Counted from the stretch's first letter, positions 1 through 8,856 are shown. The stretch is DNA of 64,000 bases from Candidatus Bathyarchaeota archaeon (GCA_026014665.1 JAOZHX010000022.1:62001-126000), one strand, 5' to 3'. Numbers and translations: made by a program. Notes: generated by a model not told the origin, from the letters alone.

Positions 1-99
1 CGGCTTCCCCTGTCCACAGAAATTCAAGAAGCTGTTCGACTTTTTAATCAAAACCTGCTAAAGCTACTGACTGAGCCGACTGAAAAGCAGGAAGAATAA
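1..99 (+). CDS. C-terminal end of a gene cut by the window edge
   Basis: Frame 1 is open from the first base to a TAA at 97-99 and encodes 32 residues ending in a charged, Glu/Gln/Lys-rich tail (…EPTEKQEE). The composition (two Leu-rich helix turns followed by an acidic tail) is what a soluble protein C-terminus looks like. It overlaps a 63-codon reading frame on the other strand (44-235), and the two cannot both be easily real. The product cannot be named from this fragment. Confidence 0.4.
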   Translation, partial: RLPLSTEIQEAVRLFNQNLLKLLTEPTEKQEE

Positions 100-342
100 G
101 CAACCTCGCAGCCAAATAAAATGCGATTGATATGGGGACTTGAGCGACAATTTTGGTCAAAGTCATCGCTGCAGGTTGAAACAGTATCGAGCCAAGGATG
201 ACTAAGAATAGGCTTGCTTTGAGATGGTTTGTCATTGTTTTATAGGTCTATGCGTTCGGCGGATGCGATGGATAACTCTGGTATTTAGAGGTTGTACCCT
301 TTCACGCAGGTGTGCTTCAACGAAGGCTAAAGTTGCCAAGGG

Positions 343-1833
343 TTAATGGTTGATGGGCAGTAGTATAGTGAATGTTGTGCCCTTTCCCTCTTGACTCTCG
401 AACGTTATGTTGCCGTCCAGAGCATCGACTAAACGTTTTACCACAGCTAAGCCCAAGCCCTGCCCCTTTGCCTTTGTAGTCATCATTGGCTTGAAAATTT
501 TGGTTTTGATTTCTTCAGGGATTCCAACGCCAGTATCGGAAACGGTGAGGGTGATTTGGTTTTCGGTTTGGCAGCAAGTGACCGTTAATTTGCCGCCATT
601 GGGCATGGCTTGGACAGCGTTGTTGACGAGGTTGGTAATTGTGCGCTTTATGAATGTGGGTTCGGTCTTGATGTTTCTTTTGATTCTCACTTCGGTTTGG
701 AGCTCGATGTTTTCCGGCAGGTTGATGGCGTTGAGGATATCGCCAATGAGGTTAGAGAGGTTCACAAGCGAATACTCAGGTTTGAGGGGGCGTGCATAAT
801 CTTGCAGGTCGGCGACTATCTTGTTTATGTAGCAGATGTTCTGTTCCATGCCGTCCACGCTCTCCGCAATGTTGCTCTTAGCCTCGTCGTTGGGCATGCT
901 TTGGAGGTAATCTTTGAGCAGGTAAATATCGCTCATCATGGCTTGCAGGGGGTTGCGTATGTCATGCCCCACCATACCGGCGGTTTGACCGATGGCTGCC
1001 AGCCGTTCTTGCTCCTTAAGTTGAGCTTCGAGATTCTTGCGTTTAGTTATGTCCGTAAATAGGATGCCGACTCTGCCCTTGGCAAAGGGGAAGAAGTGGG
1101 CATTGAACCATTTTTTAGTATGGCTGTTGTAGTTTTCAAAGCGCACGGATTTGCCGGTTTTTGCCACTTGACCGCTTAAGGTTATCCAGACAGCCTCCAA
1201 ATCGGGTGCAACCTCCAGCGCGTTCTTCCCTTCGACTACGGATGCTTTACCGCCAGTTTGCTGCTCATATGCATTGTTGACTTTCAAGATGCAAAGATCC
1301 ACAGCGTTGCCGGTGGCATCGTAGAGTGGGTCAACTAGTATGAAGCCGTCTTCGCTGTTGTCGAAAAGGGTCTTATAGAGTTCCTCGCTTTCTCGCAAGG
1401 CTTCTTCAGCTTTCTTGCGTGCTGTGATGTCTTCGGATAGGATAGCAAAGTGGTACTTTCGAGGGCTGAATGCGAAGACGGAGTACCACGCGTGCATACG
1501 GGAAAAGTACCATTCGAGTCGCGCGTGCTGTCCAGTCAGCGCAACATGCCCCAATATGTTAATCCAGTTGAGGGGGTCGTTGTGGATGGCAGGATACACC
1601 TCGGTGATTCTGCGTCCGATTATATCCTTGCTCTTCCACCCCATCACCTCCTCGTTCTTCTCGTTGACTGCTAGGTAAACAAAATCCACAGGTTTTCCCT
1701 GCTGATCAAGGATGACCCGGCAGAAAGCAAAGGGGTATGGGATCTTGTCGAAGAAACGGGTGAGTTGGCGGCGGTTTTGCCACAAAGCCTCAATTGTGTT
1801 TAGGTTGTTTTTTCTGTTTGGATGCTTGTACAT
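343..1833 (-). CDS. PAS-PAS sensor histidine kinase
   Basis: A 496-residue cytosolic sensor kinase with no membrane segment. Two PAS domains (about residues 25-140 and 152-265) are followed by a short coiled linker and a HisKA domain with the phospho-acceptor H290 in GHDIRNPLQ. The HATPase_c domain has the N box (N405), the G1 motif DTGVGIP (D433) and the G2 motif GQGLGLAVV (457-465). It should autophosphorylate in response to a ligand or redox cue sensed by the PAS domains. No response regulator lies next to it. The catalytic half closely resembles the broken kinase at 21811-22437, so the two are paralogues. Confidence 0.93.
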   Translation of the reverse strand: MYKHPNRKNNLNTIEALWQNRRQLTRFFDKIPYPFAFCRVILDQQGKPVDFVYLAVNEKNEEVMGWKSKDIIGRRITEVYPAIHNDPLNWINILGHVALTGQHARLEWYFSRMHAWYSVFAFSPRKYHFAILSEDITARKKAEEALRESEELYKTLFDNSEDGFILVDPLYDATGNAVDLCILKVNNAYEQQTGGKASVVEGKNALEVAPDLEAVWITLSGQVAKTGKSVRFENYNSHTKKWFNAHFFPFAKGRVGILFTDITKRKNLEAQLKEQERLAAIGQTAGMVGHDIRNPLQAMMSDIYLLKDYLQSMPNDEAKSNIAESVDGMEQNICYINKIVADLQDYARPLKPEYSLVNLSNLIGDILNAINLPENIELQTEVRIKRNIKTEPTFIKRTITNLVNNAVQAMPNGGKLTVTCCQTENQITLTVSDTGVGIPEEIKTKIFKPMMTTKAKGQGLGLAVVKRLVDALDGNITFESQEGKGTTFTILLPINH

Positions 1834-1972
1834 GTTTTTTTCTTTTGGCAGAAGGAGACCCCAAAACGGGTATTTAATCTATCATTGTCTCAATGTAGAT
1901 AAAAGTTTTACTCACCTGTGCTGCATTAAGCTAATATTTTGCTTAATGGAAATGATGTTCTCTTGCGGGGGT

Positions 1973-2182
1973 TCAACCTTGCCTTAGCCGTACGGCTTTG
2001 TTTACTATCCTTTCCTCTTCTATGGCTTTCTGCATTAGACTATGGACAGCTTGGTTCATGTTGCCGTTGAAGTATGGTTTGACGATTTTTTGGATGAAAT
2101 CTTTTAGCGTGCTTGCAGAGAAGTTGTGGATTGTAATTGAAACAAACAAGTCCTCTTGCGTTACAGTTTGCGGTTGGGTCAT
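1973..2182 (-). CDS. small ribbon-helix-helix-like protein
   Basis: A 69-residue protein with a short beta-strand (LFVSITIHNF) followed by two helices (STLKDFIQKIVKPYF and NMNQAVHSLMQKAIEEE). That order is typical of ribbon-helix-helix DNA-binding proteins, though the family cannot be confirmed by eye. The C-terminus is basic. It lies upstream of the histidine kinase on the same strand with a 139-base gap, so the two may be co-transcribed. Function is unknown; a small transcription factor is the most natural guess. Confidence 0.55.
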   Translation of the reverse strand: MTQPQTVTQEDLFVSITIHNFSASTLKDFIQKIVKPYFNGNMNQAVHSLMQKAIEEERIVNKAVRLRQG

Positions 2183-2376
2183 GTTCTATTCACAAAACCG
2201 GCAGTATTGTCTAAAATGGTTAAAAGGCAAGTGTATAAGCTACAATACGCATCCGGGGAGAGGTCGGTGAAAGTAATTTCCTCGTTCGCACGCTTCTTTA
2301 ATGGTTCATGAACGCAAGATTATCGTAGAATCATGGAATAAAAAATGTGGTGTTTGTTTGGTGGCGTATGCTTGGT

Positions 2377-2659
2377 TTACGCTCGTTTGCGAAGCATTAG
2401 GATTATTACTAATCCTATGATTACGATTGCCAAAATTATGCCTACAGTTGCTGGAACAAAGTATAGGTCGGCAATCGATTGAGGCGGTGTCGGCATTGCA
2501 ATTTATGATGAAGTTTGCGGGCTTTCCACGGTTATGTATGTTGTTGGAGAGGAGGAACCGTATGCTTTGGACCCATCAAAGGTAGCGATGATTTGGTAGG
2601 TGCCTGGGACTTCTGGCTGATAGGATGAGACGTAGTTGCCATTAATGGGTTTGCGGAGC
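2377..2659 (-). pseudogene. C-terminal remnant of a PQQ-propeller/Ig-like surface protein
   Basis: On the minus strand this stretch encodes an Ig-like segment (GNYVSSYQPEVPGTYQIIA, ATFDGSKAYGSSS) that matches the C-terminal domain of the secreted protein at 49886-52345 (VPGQYKIIASFKGSKSY). An in-frame TAA at 2503-2505 follows, and then the same frame continues through a proline-rich linker, a hydrophobic segment and a basic stop-transfer end (LRKRA, stop 2377-2379). The order Ig domain, linker, membrane anchor is that of the intact homologue. The propeller part is missing because the 5' side runs into the end of the MobA-like gene. I read it as a truncated, stop-containing remnant. Confidence 0.6.
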
Positions 2660-3304
2660 TTAGTCTCTGCTTGCAGGCGATCTTCTTGTTTCCGTGGGTT
2701 TGGTCGTTCGTGCTTTTTTAAGATACAAAGGCGTATTGATACTGAAAAATGTGCGTAAGTCAGGGTCTAACTGCTCAATCACCATCATAGAGATATACCG
2801 TACCCCACGAAGTTTCTCGACCATCGCTTCAACATCTGTAGCTCCTTCGCTCAAGGCTACTTCAGCTGCCTTTATCGCTTGTTTTGTATGGTAAACTGCA
2901 TGTAAAGGCTCAATTTGCATGTTAGTCCATCTTGGAATGACTGCGGCTTTGCCAACGCATAATTCAAAAAGCAAGGATACAACCTCTCGGGATACAAACG
3001 GGCTGTCAAAAGGCAAAAGCAAAGAGTAATCACCACCAACCGCCTCAAAACCTGTTAACGCACTGGTTAGCGGTCCCTTGGATTCCTGCATATCGATTAT
3101 GAACTGAACATTTGGGGGCACGATTTTAGCGTAAGAGTTGGCACAATCCTTGCTACTCGTCACCACGAATATTTCACCAGCAAGCCCCTGCACGGCATCC
3201 ACAACATGCCGCAGCAAAGGTTTGCCTGCAAGTTCTAAAAGACCTTTATCTCCGCTAAATCCACCTGATATGCCACTTGCCAGAATAATCGCTGACCTAT
3301 CCAT
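2660..3304 (-). CDS. mobA: MobA-like molybdenum cofactor guanylyltransferase
   Basis: A 214-residue nucleotidyltransferase of the GT-A/MobA type, which attaches GMP to molybdopterin. The N-terminal loop (ILASGISGGFSGDKG, residues 7-21) occupies the place of the usual LAGGxSxRxGxDK loop, with the family Arg replaced by Gly. D100 in LLPFDSPFV stands where MobA has its metal-binding CDMPF motif, and EPLHAVY matches the family's EPLxAxY. The last ~15 residues are basic and low in complexity and read over remnant sequence, so the original C-terminus may have been altered. A secreted molybdopterin-domain protein is encoded at 47442-48248. Another small-molecule nucleotidyltransferase role remains possible. 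Confidence 0.72.
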   Translation of the reverse strand: MDRSAIILASGISGGFSGDKGLLELAGKPLLRHVVDAVQGLAGEIFVVTSSKDCANSYAKIVPPNVQFIIDMQESKGPLTSALTGFEAVGGDYSLLLPFDSPFVSREVVSLLFELCVGKAAVIPRWTNMQIEPLHAVYHTKQAIKAAEVALSEGATDVEAMVEKLRGVRYISMMVIEQLDPDLRTFFSINTPLYLKKARTTKPTETRRSPASRD

Positions 3305-3747
3305 AATTCAAATGCCTTCAGAGCACTCTATAAAACAGTAGAGTTTAAGGCTTTTGTACAAGAGGCGTCAACAATAGTCATCAACATAGTGCACCCTAAA
3401 AAAAATAAATGCCGCTGAATCGAACGTGCAATTGATAGAAAAAACGACTATTGGGATGTGAAAACTGAAGCAATCACAACATGCTGCCACATGCACACAG
3501 CTTCATTTTCAACATGGAGCCATGTTGGATGTGCGGAGTAGTTTGCTTGTGCCACACCATAATGGAATTTGAAACGGTTGCGAACCCAAAAAGCAAACGC
3601 CTCCACAAAGCACCATGTGGCAACCATAAAACCGCCACACCCACATAAAAGCTTACAGTAAATAAGCTTGCGGTCTTTGTTGCTGCAGCTTGATGCAGCC
3701 AATACTAATTAAAAACGTGCGCTTCATAACTATTTGGATTGATACCT
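3305..3747. other. intergenic stretch holding one copy of the palindromic repeat
   Basis: This gap of about 440 bases between two divergent genes contains no convincing gene. Most of it (3481-3649) is copy A of the dispersed repeat. An 84-codon reading frame covering it on the minus strand is explained by the repeat and is not accepted as a gene. Confidence 0.6.
3481..3649 (+). repeat. dispersed palindromic repeat, copy A
   Basis: One of three near-identical ~170-base elements in the window (others at 24259-24429 and, inverted, 30132-30297). It has nested inverted repeats: an outer stem TGCCACATG (3485-3493) with CATGTGGCA (3614-3622); an inner hairpin CAACATGG (3510-3517) with CCATGTTG (3520-3527); a stem GTTTGCTT (3541-3548) with AAGCAAAC (3591-3598); and a tail hairpin GTGGC (3617-3621) with GCCAC (3634-3638). 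Together these could fold as a multi-arm junction. No transposase is nearby. It could be a structured non-coding RNA or a miniature inverted-repeat element. Confidence 0.85.
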
Positions 3748-4674
3748 ATGACAAATTCACTAAGCAAAGTCTTTGTAATAAAAACAACAGATCGCGCCAA
3801 AGGCATACCAGCGCTCCTTGAAAAATTTAACTTAAACGACTTCGCAGGAAAAACAGTGGCTTTGAAAGCAAACTACAACAGCGCCGACCCTTATCCTGCA
3901 TCCACCCATATCGACACGTTGCGAGCCGTCGTTGAGGCGCTCAAAGATGCAGGAGCCATGAAGGTTACGATGGCAGAACGTAGCGGCATGGGCGACACCC
4001 GTAAGGTGCTCGAGCAGATGGGCGTTTTTAGGTTGTCAGAGGAGTTGGGGTTTGAAACAGTTGTTTTAGATGAACTGGGCAGGGAGGGGTGGATAAAGTT
4101 TGAACGGGACCAAACCCATTGGTTACGTGGCTTCTACCTTGCAAAAGTGTTCCAAGATGCCGATAAAGTTGTACAAACATGTTGCCTCAAAACCCACCGC
4201 TTCGGCGGCCACTTTACCTTATCCCTCAAAAACTCGGTTGGATTAGTCGCTAAAAAAGTGCCAGGCGGACACTACGACTACATGTGGGAACTACACGGAT
4301 CACCCTTTCAACGGCTAATGATCGCCGAAATAAACAGTCGCTATGCCGTGGACTTCGTCATCATGGATGGCATAAAAGCCTTCGTAACAGGCGGACCTGA
4401 AAGCGGCAAAGTGGTTGAACCTGGCCTGCTCTTAGCAAGCCAAGACCGAGTTGCAATAGATGCGGTTGGAGTAGCCATCCTCAAACTCTACGGCGCCAAA
4501 GGCAAAGTCGGCCAAGAACATGTCTTTGAGCAGGATCAACTTAAGCGAGCTGCTGAGTTGGGCTTTGGTGTGCGGTCCGCAGACGAAATCCAGCTGACAT
4601 CTCTCGACGATAACACTCAAGCCGATGTGGAACGCATCGAACAAATCCTTAGAGCGCCAGTCGCCATTCATTAG
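3748..4674 (+). CDS. DUF362 domain protein
   Basis: A 308-residue soluble protein of the DUF362 family. Characteristic segments are the N-terminal KTVALKANYNSADPYPASTH, the middle QTCCLKTHRFGGHFTLSLKN, and MDGIKAFVTGGPESG. Family members often carry or sit next to 4Fe-4S ferredoxin domains, but none is present here and the function is unknown. A TTG at 3739 could extend it by three codons; the ATG at 3748 is preferred. The gene is isolated and converges with the downstream ABM-like gene. Confidence 0.85.
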   Translation: MTNSLSKVFVIKTTDRAKGIPALLEKFNLNDFAGKTVALKANYNSADPYPASTHIDTLRAVVEALKDAGAMKVTMAERSGMGDTRKVLEQMGVFRLSEELGFETVVLDELGREGWIKFERDQTHWLRGFYLAKVFQDADKVVQTCCLKTHRFGGHFTLSLKNSVGLVAKKVPGGHYDYMWELHGSPFQRLMIAEINSRYAVDFVIMDGIKAFVTGGPESGKVVEPGLLLASQDRVAIDAVGVAILKLYGAKGKVGQEHVFEQDQLKRAAELGFGVRSADEIQLTSLDDNTQADVERIEQILRAPVAIH

Positions 4675-4699
4675 TAGCTTCGTGGATCGTTAATTGAAA

Positions 4700-4717
4700 A
4701 AGCGTTTTTATACGCTT
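4700..4717. terminator. hairpin between convergent genes
   Basis: A perfect 6-base inverted repeat, AAGCGT (4700-4705) and ACGCTT (4712-4717), with a T-rich loop, lies in the 55-base gap between two convergent genes. Archaeal termination relies mainly on T-runs, so a role as a two-way terminator is only a suggestion. Confidence 0.3.
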
Positions 4718-4729
4718 GGGTTGCAGGAG

Positions 4730-5041
4730 TTAAAGCGTTGATTTTTCAAGCCTTTGGAAAAGCTCAGTCGAGAATACCCTAAAATTCTTAACTTCAGGCG
4801 GCTTGGTAAGCGAATATTTTACTTTTTTAATTGCTTTGGCAAATATTCCCTTCTCTGTTGCTCTCAGCGAATCTTCATCTTGCCAAAGAGTCAGAATGAC
4901 CGCAGAATTGACATCTTCATGCGACAGCAAAGACATGTAACCACGGAAACCCTGTGCATGACGGGTTGATATATTCAGTATGTTATCAAGCTCTAAAAAG
5001 CCCTCTTCACGTTTACCCGGCTTAAAAGTCCAAACAGACAT
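4730..5041 (-). CDS. ABM-like (dimeric alpha/beta barrel) protein
   Basis: A 103-residue protein resembling the antibiotic-biosynthesis-monooxygenase (ABM) fold: a strand SVWTFKPGKREEGF, a helix, the strand GFRGYMSLLSHED and then VILTLWQDEDSLRATEKG. Such proteins are small dimers that act as oxygenases or heme-degrading enzymes, or have unknown roles. The start at 5041 is chosen over an upstream ATG at 5086 because a TATA-like TTTAAATAA on the minus strand lies at about 5090-5098, which puts the upstream ATG too close to it. Substrate is unknown. Confidence 0.7.
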   Translation of the reverse strand: MSVWTFKPGKREEGFLELDNILNISTRHAQGFRGYMSLLSHEDVNSAVILTLWQDEDSLRATEKGIFAKAIKKVKYSLTKPPEVKNFRVFSTELFQRLEKSTL

Positions 5042-5479
5042 CCTAGCAAAAACCAAACTACTCACCACCACATACTTTTGTTGCACTTATTATTTAAACT
5101 CTCACAATTAACAGGCTCATCAAAAACTTGGCATTCAAACCCAACAGAATGATGCATGCCAGCAGATAATTGACGTGCCAAAGGGTAGGAGGACTCGGGC
5201 GACGTCTTGCGTTCTTTCTGCGTTTTTGTTTTGGATGAGCTTGTTGGTTCAGTCTTTAAGGCATAAGTATGCTTCTGCCTATCACCTCTTCTATGGATGG
5301 AGCCGTAGCTAGGCATCTTAATTCGCCAAACCCATCTACGGTGACACCCTCTTCCAAAATTTTTGATCTACTGTCAAAGGGAAGTTGTAAAAAATTGCTG
5401 CAGTTTTTGCTTTCTCCGTCGTTTTTAGCCGTAAATTCTAAAAGGGTACAGTGTAGTGTATAGTTTATGAACAGGGGAT
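5042..5479. other. intergenic region, no clear gene
   Basis: This stretch holds the minus-strand TATA-like box near 5090-5098 and, near its right end, the leader of the gene at 5480. Two short overlapping reading frames on the minus strand (5062-5316 and 5256-5507) have unconvincing composition. I see no RNA gene or repeat here. Confidence 0.5.
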
Positions 5480-5959
5480 TTGGCTGGATTGAAGCAGATT
5501 GAAGCACGGATTAAAACGGGTTTTGGCGAGGTTGTCATTTCGGGCGAGAACCCGCAGGAAATTTTGGATCTGTTGCAGAGTATGCCTGAGAATTTTGTTG
5601 AAAAAATCTCGGATTTTGTTTCTAACCGGTTGACGCCTTCAGGAGCACAGCTCAAAGGCATCATTGAGCCTACAACTGAAGGTCCAGTGATTGTTACCCG
5701 TGAAAACCTTACCCATTACGAAGCCGTGGGTTTGGTGCTTTACGCTTCAGATGATAAACGAAACACAGCGGCGCAAATCCAAAAGCTCCTCGAATCCAGC
5801 GGAATCAAATGCATGGTGCCAGCAAGGCTCAACGAGATGACTAAGCGTGGACAAATCTTCAAACCAGACCCAAGCAAACCAGAGTTCAAGCTCACGATTC
5901 AGGGTGAGAAATGGATTGAAGATGAAGTTCTCTCCAAGCTTCGAGGAAAGATGGCTTGA
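5480..5959 (+). CDS. archaeal protein of unknown function, winged-helix-like C-terminus
   Basis: A 159-residue protein starting with TTG preceded by an AGGGGA ribosome site. The N-terminal half is an alpha/beta domain (IKTGFGEVVISGENPQEILDLL). The C-terminal half resembles a winged helix: helix HYEAVGLVLYASDD, then TAAQIQKLLESSGI, then LNEMTKRGQIF and a beta-wing before TIQGEKWIEDE. The next gene overlaps its stop by four bases (TTGA) and has the same two-part plan, so the pair probably acts together. I do not recognise a named family. Confidence 0.75.
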   Translation: MAGLKQIEARIKTGFGEVVISGENPQEILDLLQSMPENFVEKISDFVSNRLTPSGAQLKGIIEPTTEGPVIVTRENLTHYEAVGLVLYASDDKRNTAAQIQKLLESSGIKCMVPARLNEMTKRGQIFKPDPSKPEFKLTIQGEKWIEDEVLSKLRGKMA

Positions 5960-6465
5960 CTCAAAATGAGAAAGTCACCATAAACATAAAGTACAAAGGC
6001 ATCGAACAAGAATTCACGGCAGCACCTCAAGAAGCATGGCTTTTACTCAACCAATTCTTCAAGGAACTGATTCCTGCCTTTGATCTCGCAGAAAACTTAA
6101 CACTAAAAGTTGACCTCCAACAGCTTGCACGTGACTTAGAAGGCATTGTGGCTTTTTCTGGTGATGGCGCAAGTTTGCTGGTGCCAAAAAACAAGTTAAC
6201 CGACAACGAAGCGTTGCTGCTATGGCTCTTAGCCGCTTACTTTGGACACAAACTCGGGTTAGTAAAAAGCGAATACGTCTCCAAAGCAGACTTGCAAGCA
6301 AAACTGGGCAAAAGCGCCAAAATAGTCAGCACACGTTTAGGCGAATTGGTAAAAGGCGAGGCGGCAGCAAGAACAGCGGATGACCGTTTTAGGATAACCG
6401 AGTTCGGTGTAGTTATGACACAAAAAGAAGCATTGCCAAAAATCAAAGCAAAAATTGCCAGTTAA
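5956..6465 (+). CDS. archaeal protein of unknown function, partner of the preceding gene
   Basis: A 169-residue protein that starts with a TTG overlapping the upstream stop, so its translation is probably coupled. The N-terminal alpha/beta part (VTINIKYKGIEQEFTAAPQE) is followed by a helical region and a winged-helix-like end (TDNEALLLWLLAAYFGHKLG, SKADLQAKLGKSAKIVSTRL, FRITEFGVVMTQ). It has the same plan as the 5480 gene, suggesting an old duplication or a heterodimer. DNA or RNA binding is plausible but not shown. Confidence 0.75.
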   Translation: MTQNEKVTINIKYKGIEQEFTAAPQEAWLLLNQFFKELIPAFDLAENLTLKVDLQQLARDLEGIVAFSGDGASLLVPKNKLTDNEALLLWLLAAYFGHKLGLVKSEYVSKADLQAKLGKSAKIVSTRLGELVKGEAAARTADDRFRITEFGVVMTQKEALPKIKAKIAS

Positions 6466-6536
6466 CCCTGTTGGCACTGACTTGCCTAAAAACGCTTATA
6501 ACCAACTTGCCACAACCATTAATTGAGGAACAAAAA

Positions 6537-6791
6537 ATGAACTTTTTCCTGCTGCTAACAGTCGTCTACGGCATACTGGAAAGTATAGGGCTTGGCAGTT
6601 TCAGTCTTCCATTACTGATAATTCTAGTAATCATCGGCTTAATCATCATCGTACTCATCAAGCTGTTCTTAGTGTTGATTCCAGCAATCCTTGTCGCCAT
6701 CGTAGTGTGGTTCTTAACTGGCGGTGACTTATTCTGGACGGGCATTGCCTTCCTGATCGTTGCGGCGTTGTCGTTGATTTCTAAACTCTAG
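6537..6791 (+). CDS. small membrane protein
   Basis: An 84-residue, very hydrophobic protein with about three membrane segments (MNFFLLLTVVYGILES; LPLLIILVIIGLIIIVLIKL; LVAIVVWFLTG through FLIVAALSLI) and almost no soluble part. The ATG at 6537 is preceded by a TGAGGA ribosome site, which favours it over an upstream TTG at 6471. It follows the two winged-helix-like genes on the same strand by about 70 bases. Function is unknown. Confidence 0.65.
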   Translation: MNFFLLLTVVYGILESIGLGSFSLPLLIILVIIGLIIIVLIKLFLVLIPAILVAIVVWFLTGGDLFWTGIAFLIVAALSLISKL

Positions 6792-6926
6792 ACCAGCTTC
6801 CTCCTTCCCTTTTTCTATGAAAAACTCTTTTTCATGGCACTTCAATAGACGCTTGCGTCATAAGCTTTCTTTTTAGCGACGACTTTTTTGCTTTTTATAA
6901 AAAGTTGCTGATTGATTTAGTAAACG

Positions 6927-7142
6927 TTAGGGATCTGTTGGTTTTAGGATTAGGTAGCCTTTTTCTATGAGCCAGTGGTGGAACTGCCATGTCGTGTAGA
7001 GGCAGGAAACACTGCATTTTTGGCGTGTCCGCTCGTATTCTGCTGAACCCTCAGGTTGTAGGTTGAGTTCAAGCTGCACGGGACATGCTACGTCCTTGCA
7101 GAATTCTCTACGCTTATATTCCACGTAACCAGGCGGAGTCAT
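6927..7142 (-). CDS. small cysteine-rich archaeal protein
   Basis: A 71-residue protein with four cysteines in two pairs, FCKDVACP and KCSVSCLYTTW, followed by the conserved-looking QFHHWLIEKGYLI. The Cys pattern suggests a bound zinc ion or an iron-sulfur cluster. Small proteins with this ending seem familiar from anaerobic archaea, but I cannot assign a function. It stands alone between convergent and divergent neighbours. Confidence 0.65.
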   Translation of the reverse strand: MTPPGYVEYKRREFCKDVACPVQLELNLQPEGSAEYERTRQKCSVSCLYTTWQFHHWLIEKGYLILKPTDP

Positions 7143-7401
7143 CTTGCATCTGCGGTTACTTTTCTACTGAGAGATATAAGCCTTCTTTATTTTGCACTCA
7201 ACCAAACTGCCACAAAGGACAATGTAGACCGATGGATTAATTCCGAAGTTACTGACAATCGGTTCGTTAGCGTTAAGGGACGCTGTCGCATTCCTTAATG
7301 GTTTACTGGAAAACTAACGATCAAGCTGTAGGAGGCCGCTTCCAGACAATTTTGATAAAGAAGACAAGTTTTAAGTTGAAAACCATTTTTAATATGACTG
7401 T

Positions 7402-8721
7402 ATGTCAACTCTTCAACCGGAAGCTGGCAAACCGCGCCTTACTCGTTTTCATTACAGTCTCCTTGCTCTAAGCAGCTTTATCTATGCCTTCACGGCAATG
7501 AACGTCCTGCTCATAGCCGCCGTTTTAACGCCCATAATATCGGAGTTTAATTTAGCTAATCAGCCGTTAACAGCAGGTTTACTTTTAAGCGCTGGATACC
7601 TTGGGATGTTTGCAGGAGCATTGATCTGCGGGATCCTTGCAGATAGGGTTGGCAGAAGGAAAACCTTACTTTTCACTCTGTTGATGATGACAACCTTCAC
7701 AGCACTAAACGCTGTTGCTATCGACCCCTTGACTATGGGGATTCTACGTTTCTTTGCGGGGATAGGTTTAGGTGGAGCATTACCGCAACCAGGCATTTAC
7801 ATTTCTGAGTACATTCCAGCCAAGTACCGTGGACGTTTTTTGGGCTTGGTTGAGGCATCATGGGTTTATGGAGCTTTGTTATCGCTGGCTTTTCCGTTCG
7901 TGCTTTTTCCAATGCTTGGTTGGCGCTTGACCTTTCTGATTTCTTTGTTGCCGCTTGTTTTGGTGCCGTTTGTCTATTTGTTTGCTCCTGAATCCCTACG
8001 TTTTTTGCAGTACAAGGGGAAAAAACAGGAAATTACGAGATTGCTGGAGAAGCATAAGCTTTCAATGGACGAGTTTGAGGAGAAAACTCCAGTGACACGG
8101 GATTATAGTGCAAAGAATGCTTTGGGTGAAATTTGGTCAAGGCGTTTTAGGAGACGAACGTTGATGCTTTGGTTAGCATGGGCTGTTCTGGTTTATAGCT
8201 ACCATGGAATCTTCACGTGGCTGCCCACGTTTTACTCGTCAACGCTTGGTTTTACGGTTGTTCGCTCGATTCAATGGGTCCTTATCGTCACTTTGGCACA
8301 GGTGCCAGGCTACTACACTGGAGCGTTGCTGCTTGATAGGGTGGGGAGAAAGCGAATTGCTGTTTTTTATCTCTTATTTGCAGCTGCTGGGAGTGCCCTG
8401 TTAAGTTTAGCTGTTGAACCTAATAGCATACTACTTTGGAGCATCGTCATTTCATTCTTTAATCTGGGCGCTTGGTCTGCCCTCTACGCTTACACGCCGG
8501 AACTTTACCCTACAAGAATCAGAGGCACTGCTTCTGGAGCCGCAGCAAGCATAGGTCGCTTAGCTGGCGTGATTGCGCCAACTGCAACACCACTGCTCTA
8601 CTACTACGGCGGCTTGCCTGCAGCATTCGCTGTTTTTGCTCTTGTGCAATTTGCGGGTGCAATCGGCATATTGATTCTTGGTGTAGAGACCAAGGGAAAG
8701 ACTTTGGAAGAAATCGGTTAA
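7402..8721 (+). CDS. MFS metabolite transporter
   Basis: A 439-residue major facilitator protein with 12 predicted membrane segments. The loop 2-3 motif GILADRVGRRK and its repeat in the second half (LLDRVGRKR) are clear, as are APESLRFL after segment 6 and YTPELYPTRIRGTASG, typical of the organic acid/sugar symporter branches. It likely moves a small organic substrate with protons. A TATA-like TTTTAATAT lies only about 10-20 bases before the ATG, so the message may have a very short leader. Neighbours do not reveal the substrate. Confidence 0.9.
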   Translation: MSTLQPEAGKPRLTRFHYSLLALSSFIYAFTAMNVLLIAAVLTPIISEFNLANQPLTAGLLLSAGYLGMFAGALICGILADRVGRRKTLLFTLLMMTTFTALNAVAIDPLTMGILRFFAGIGLGGALPQPGIYISEYIPAKYRGRFLGLVEASWVYGALLSLAFPFVLFPMLGWRLTFLISLLPLVLVPFVYLFAPESLRFLQYKGKKQEITRLLEKHKLSMDEFEEKTPVTRDYSAKNALGEIWSRRFRRRTLMLWLAWAVLVYSYHGIFTWLPTFYSSTLGFTVVRSIQWVLIVTLAQVPGYYTGALLLDRVGRKRIAVFYLLFAAAGSALLSLAVEPNSILLWSIVISFFNLGAWSALYAYTPELYPTRIRGTASGAAASIGRLAGVIAPTATPLLYYYGGLPAAFAVFALVQFAGAIGILILGVETKGKTLEEIG

Positions 8722-8856
8722 CAGTACCCTAAAACACGGCTCAACAACGATTAGCATAATAATCGTGCATAGGCGAGGCGCTGTCTTCCTCTCAAGTATG
8801 CTGGTAAGCAGATACGCCAAAGATTCTTTTAGCCCTCTCTGGTTTGTTTGTGTAGG

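Noticed and set aside
44-235. A 63-codon minus-strand frame with hydrophobic segments
   Set aside because: It overlaps the end of a better-looking plus-strand gene fragment (1-99), has no ribosome site and no recognisable features.
3448-3702. An 84-codon minus-strand frame sharing a peptide (RFKFHYGVAQAN) with a frame at 30137-30325
   Set aside because: Both lie inside copies of the palindromic repeat. The third copy has a stop and a frameshift in the same frame, so the shared peptide reflects DNA or RNA conservation.
5062-5507. Two overlapping minus-strand frames (5062-5316, 5256-5507)
   Set aside because: Composition is not protein-like, no ribosome sites are seen, and one runs over the TATA box of the ABM-like gene.
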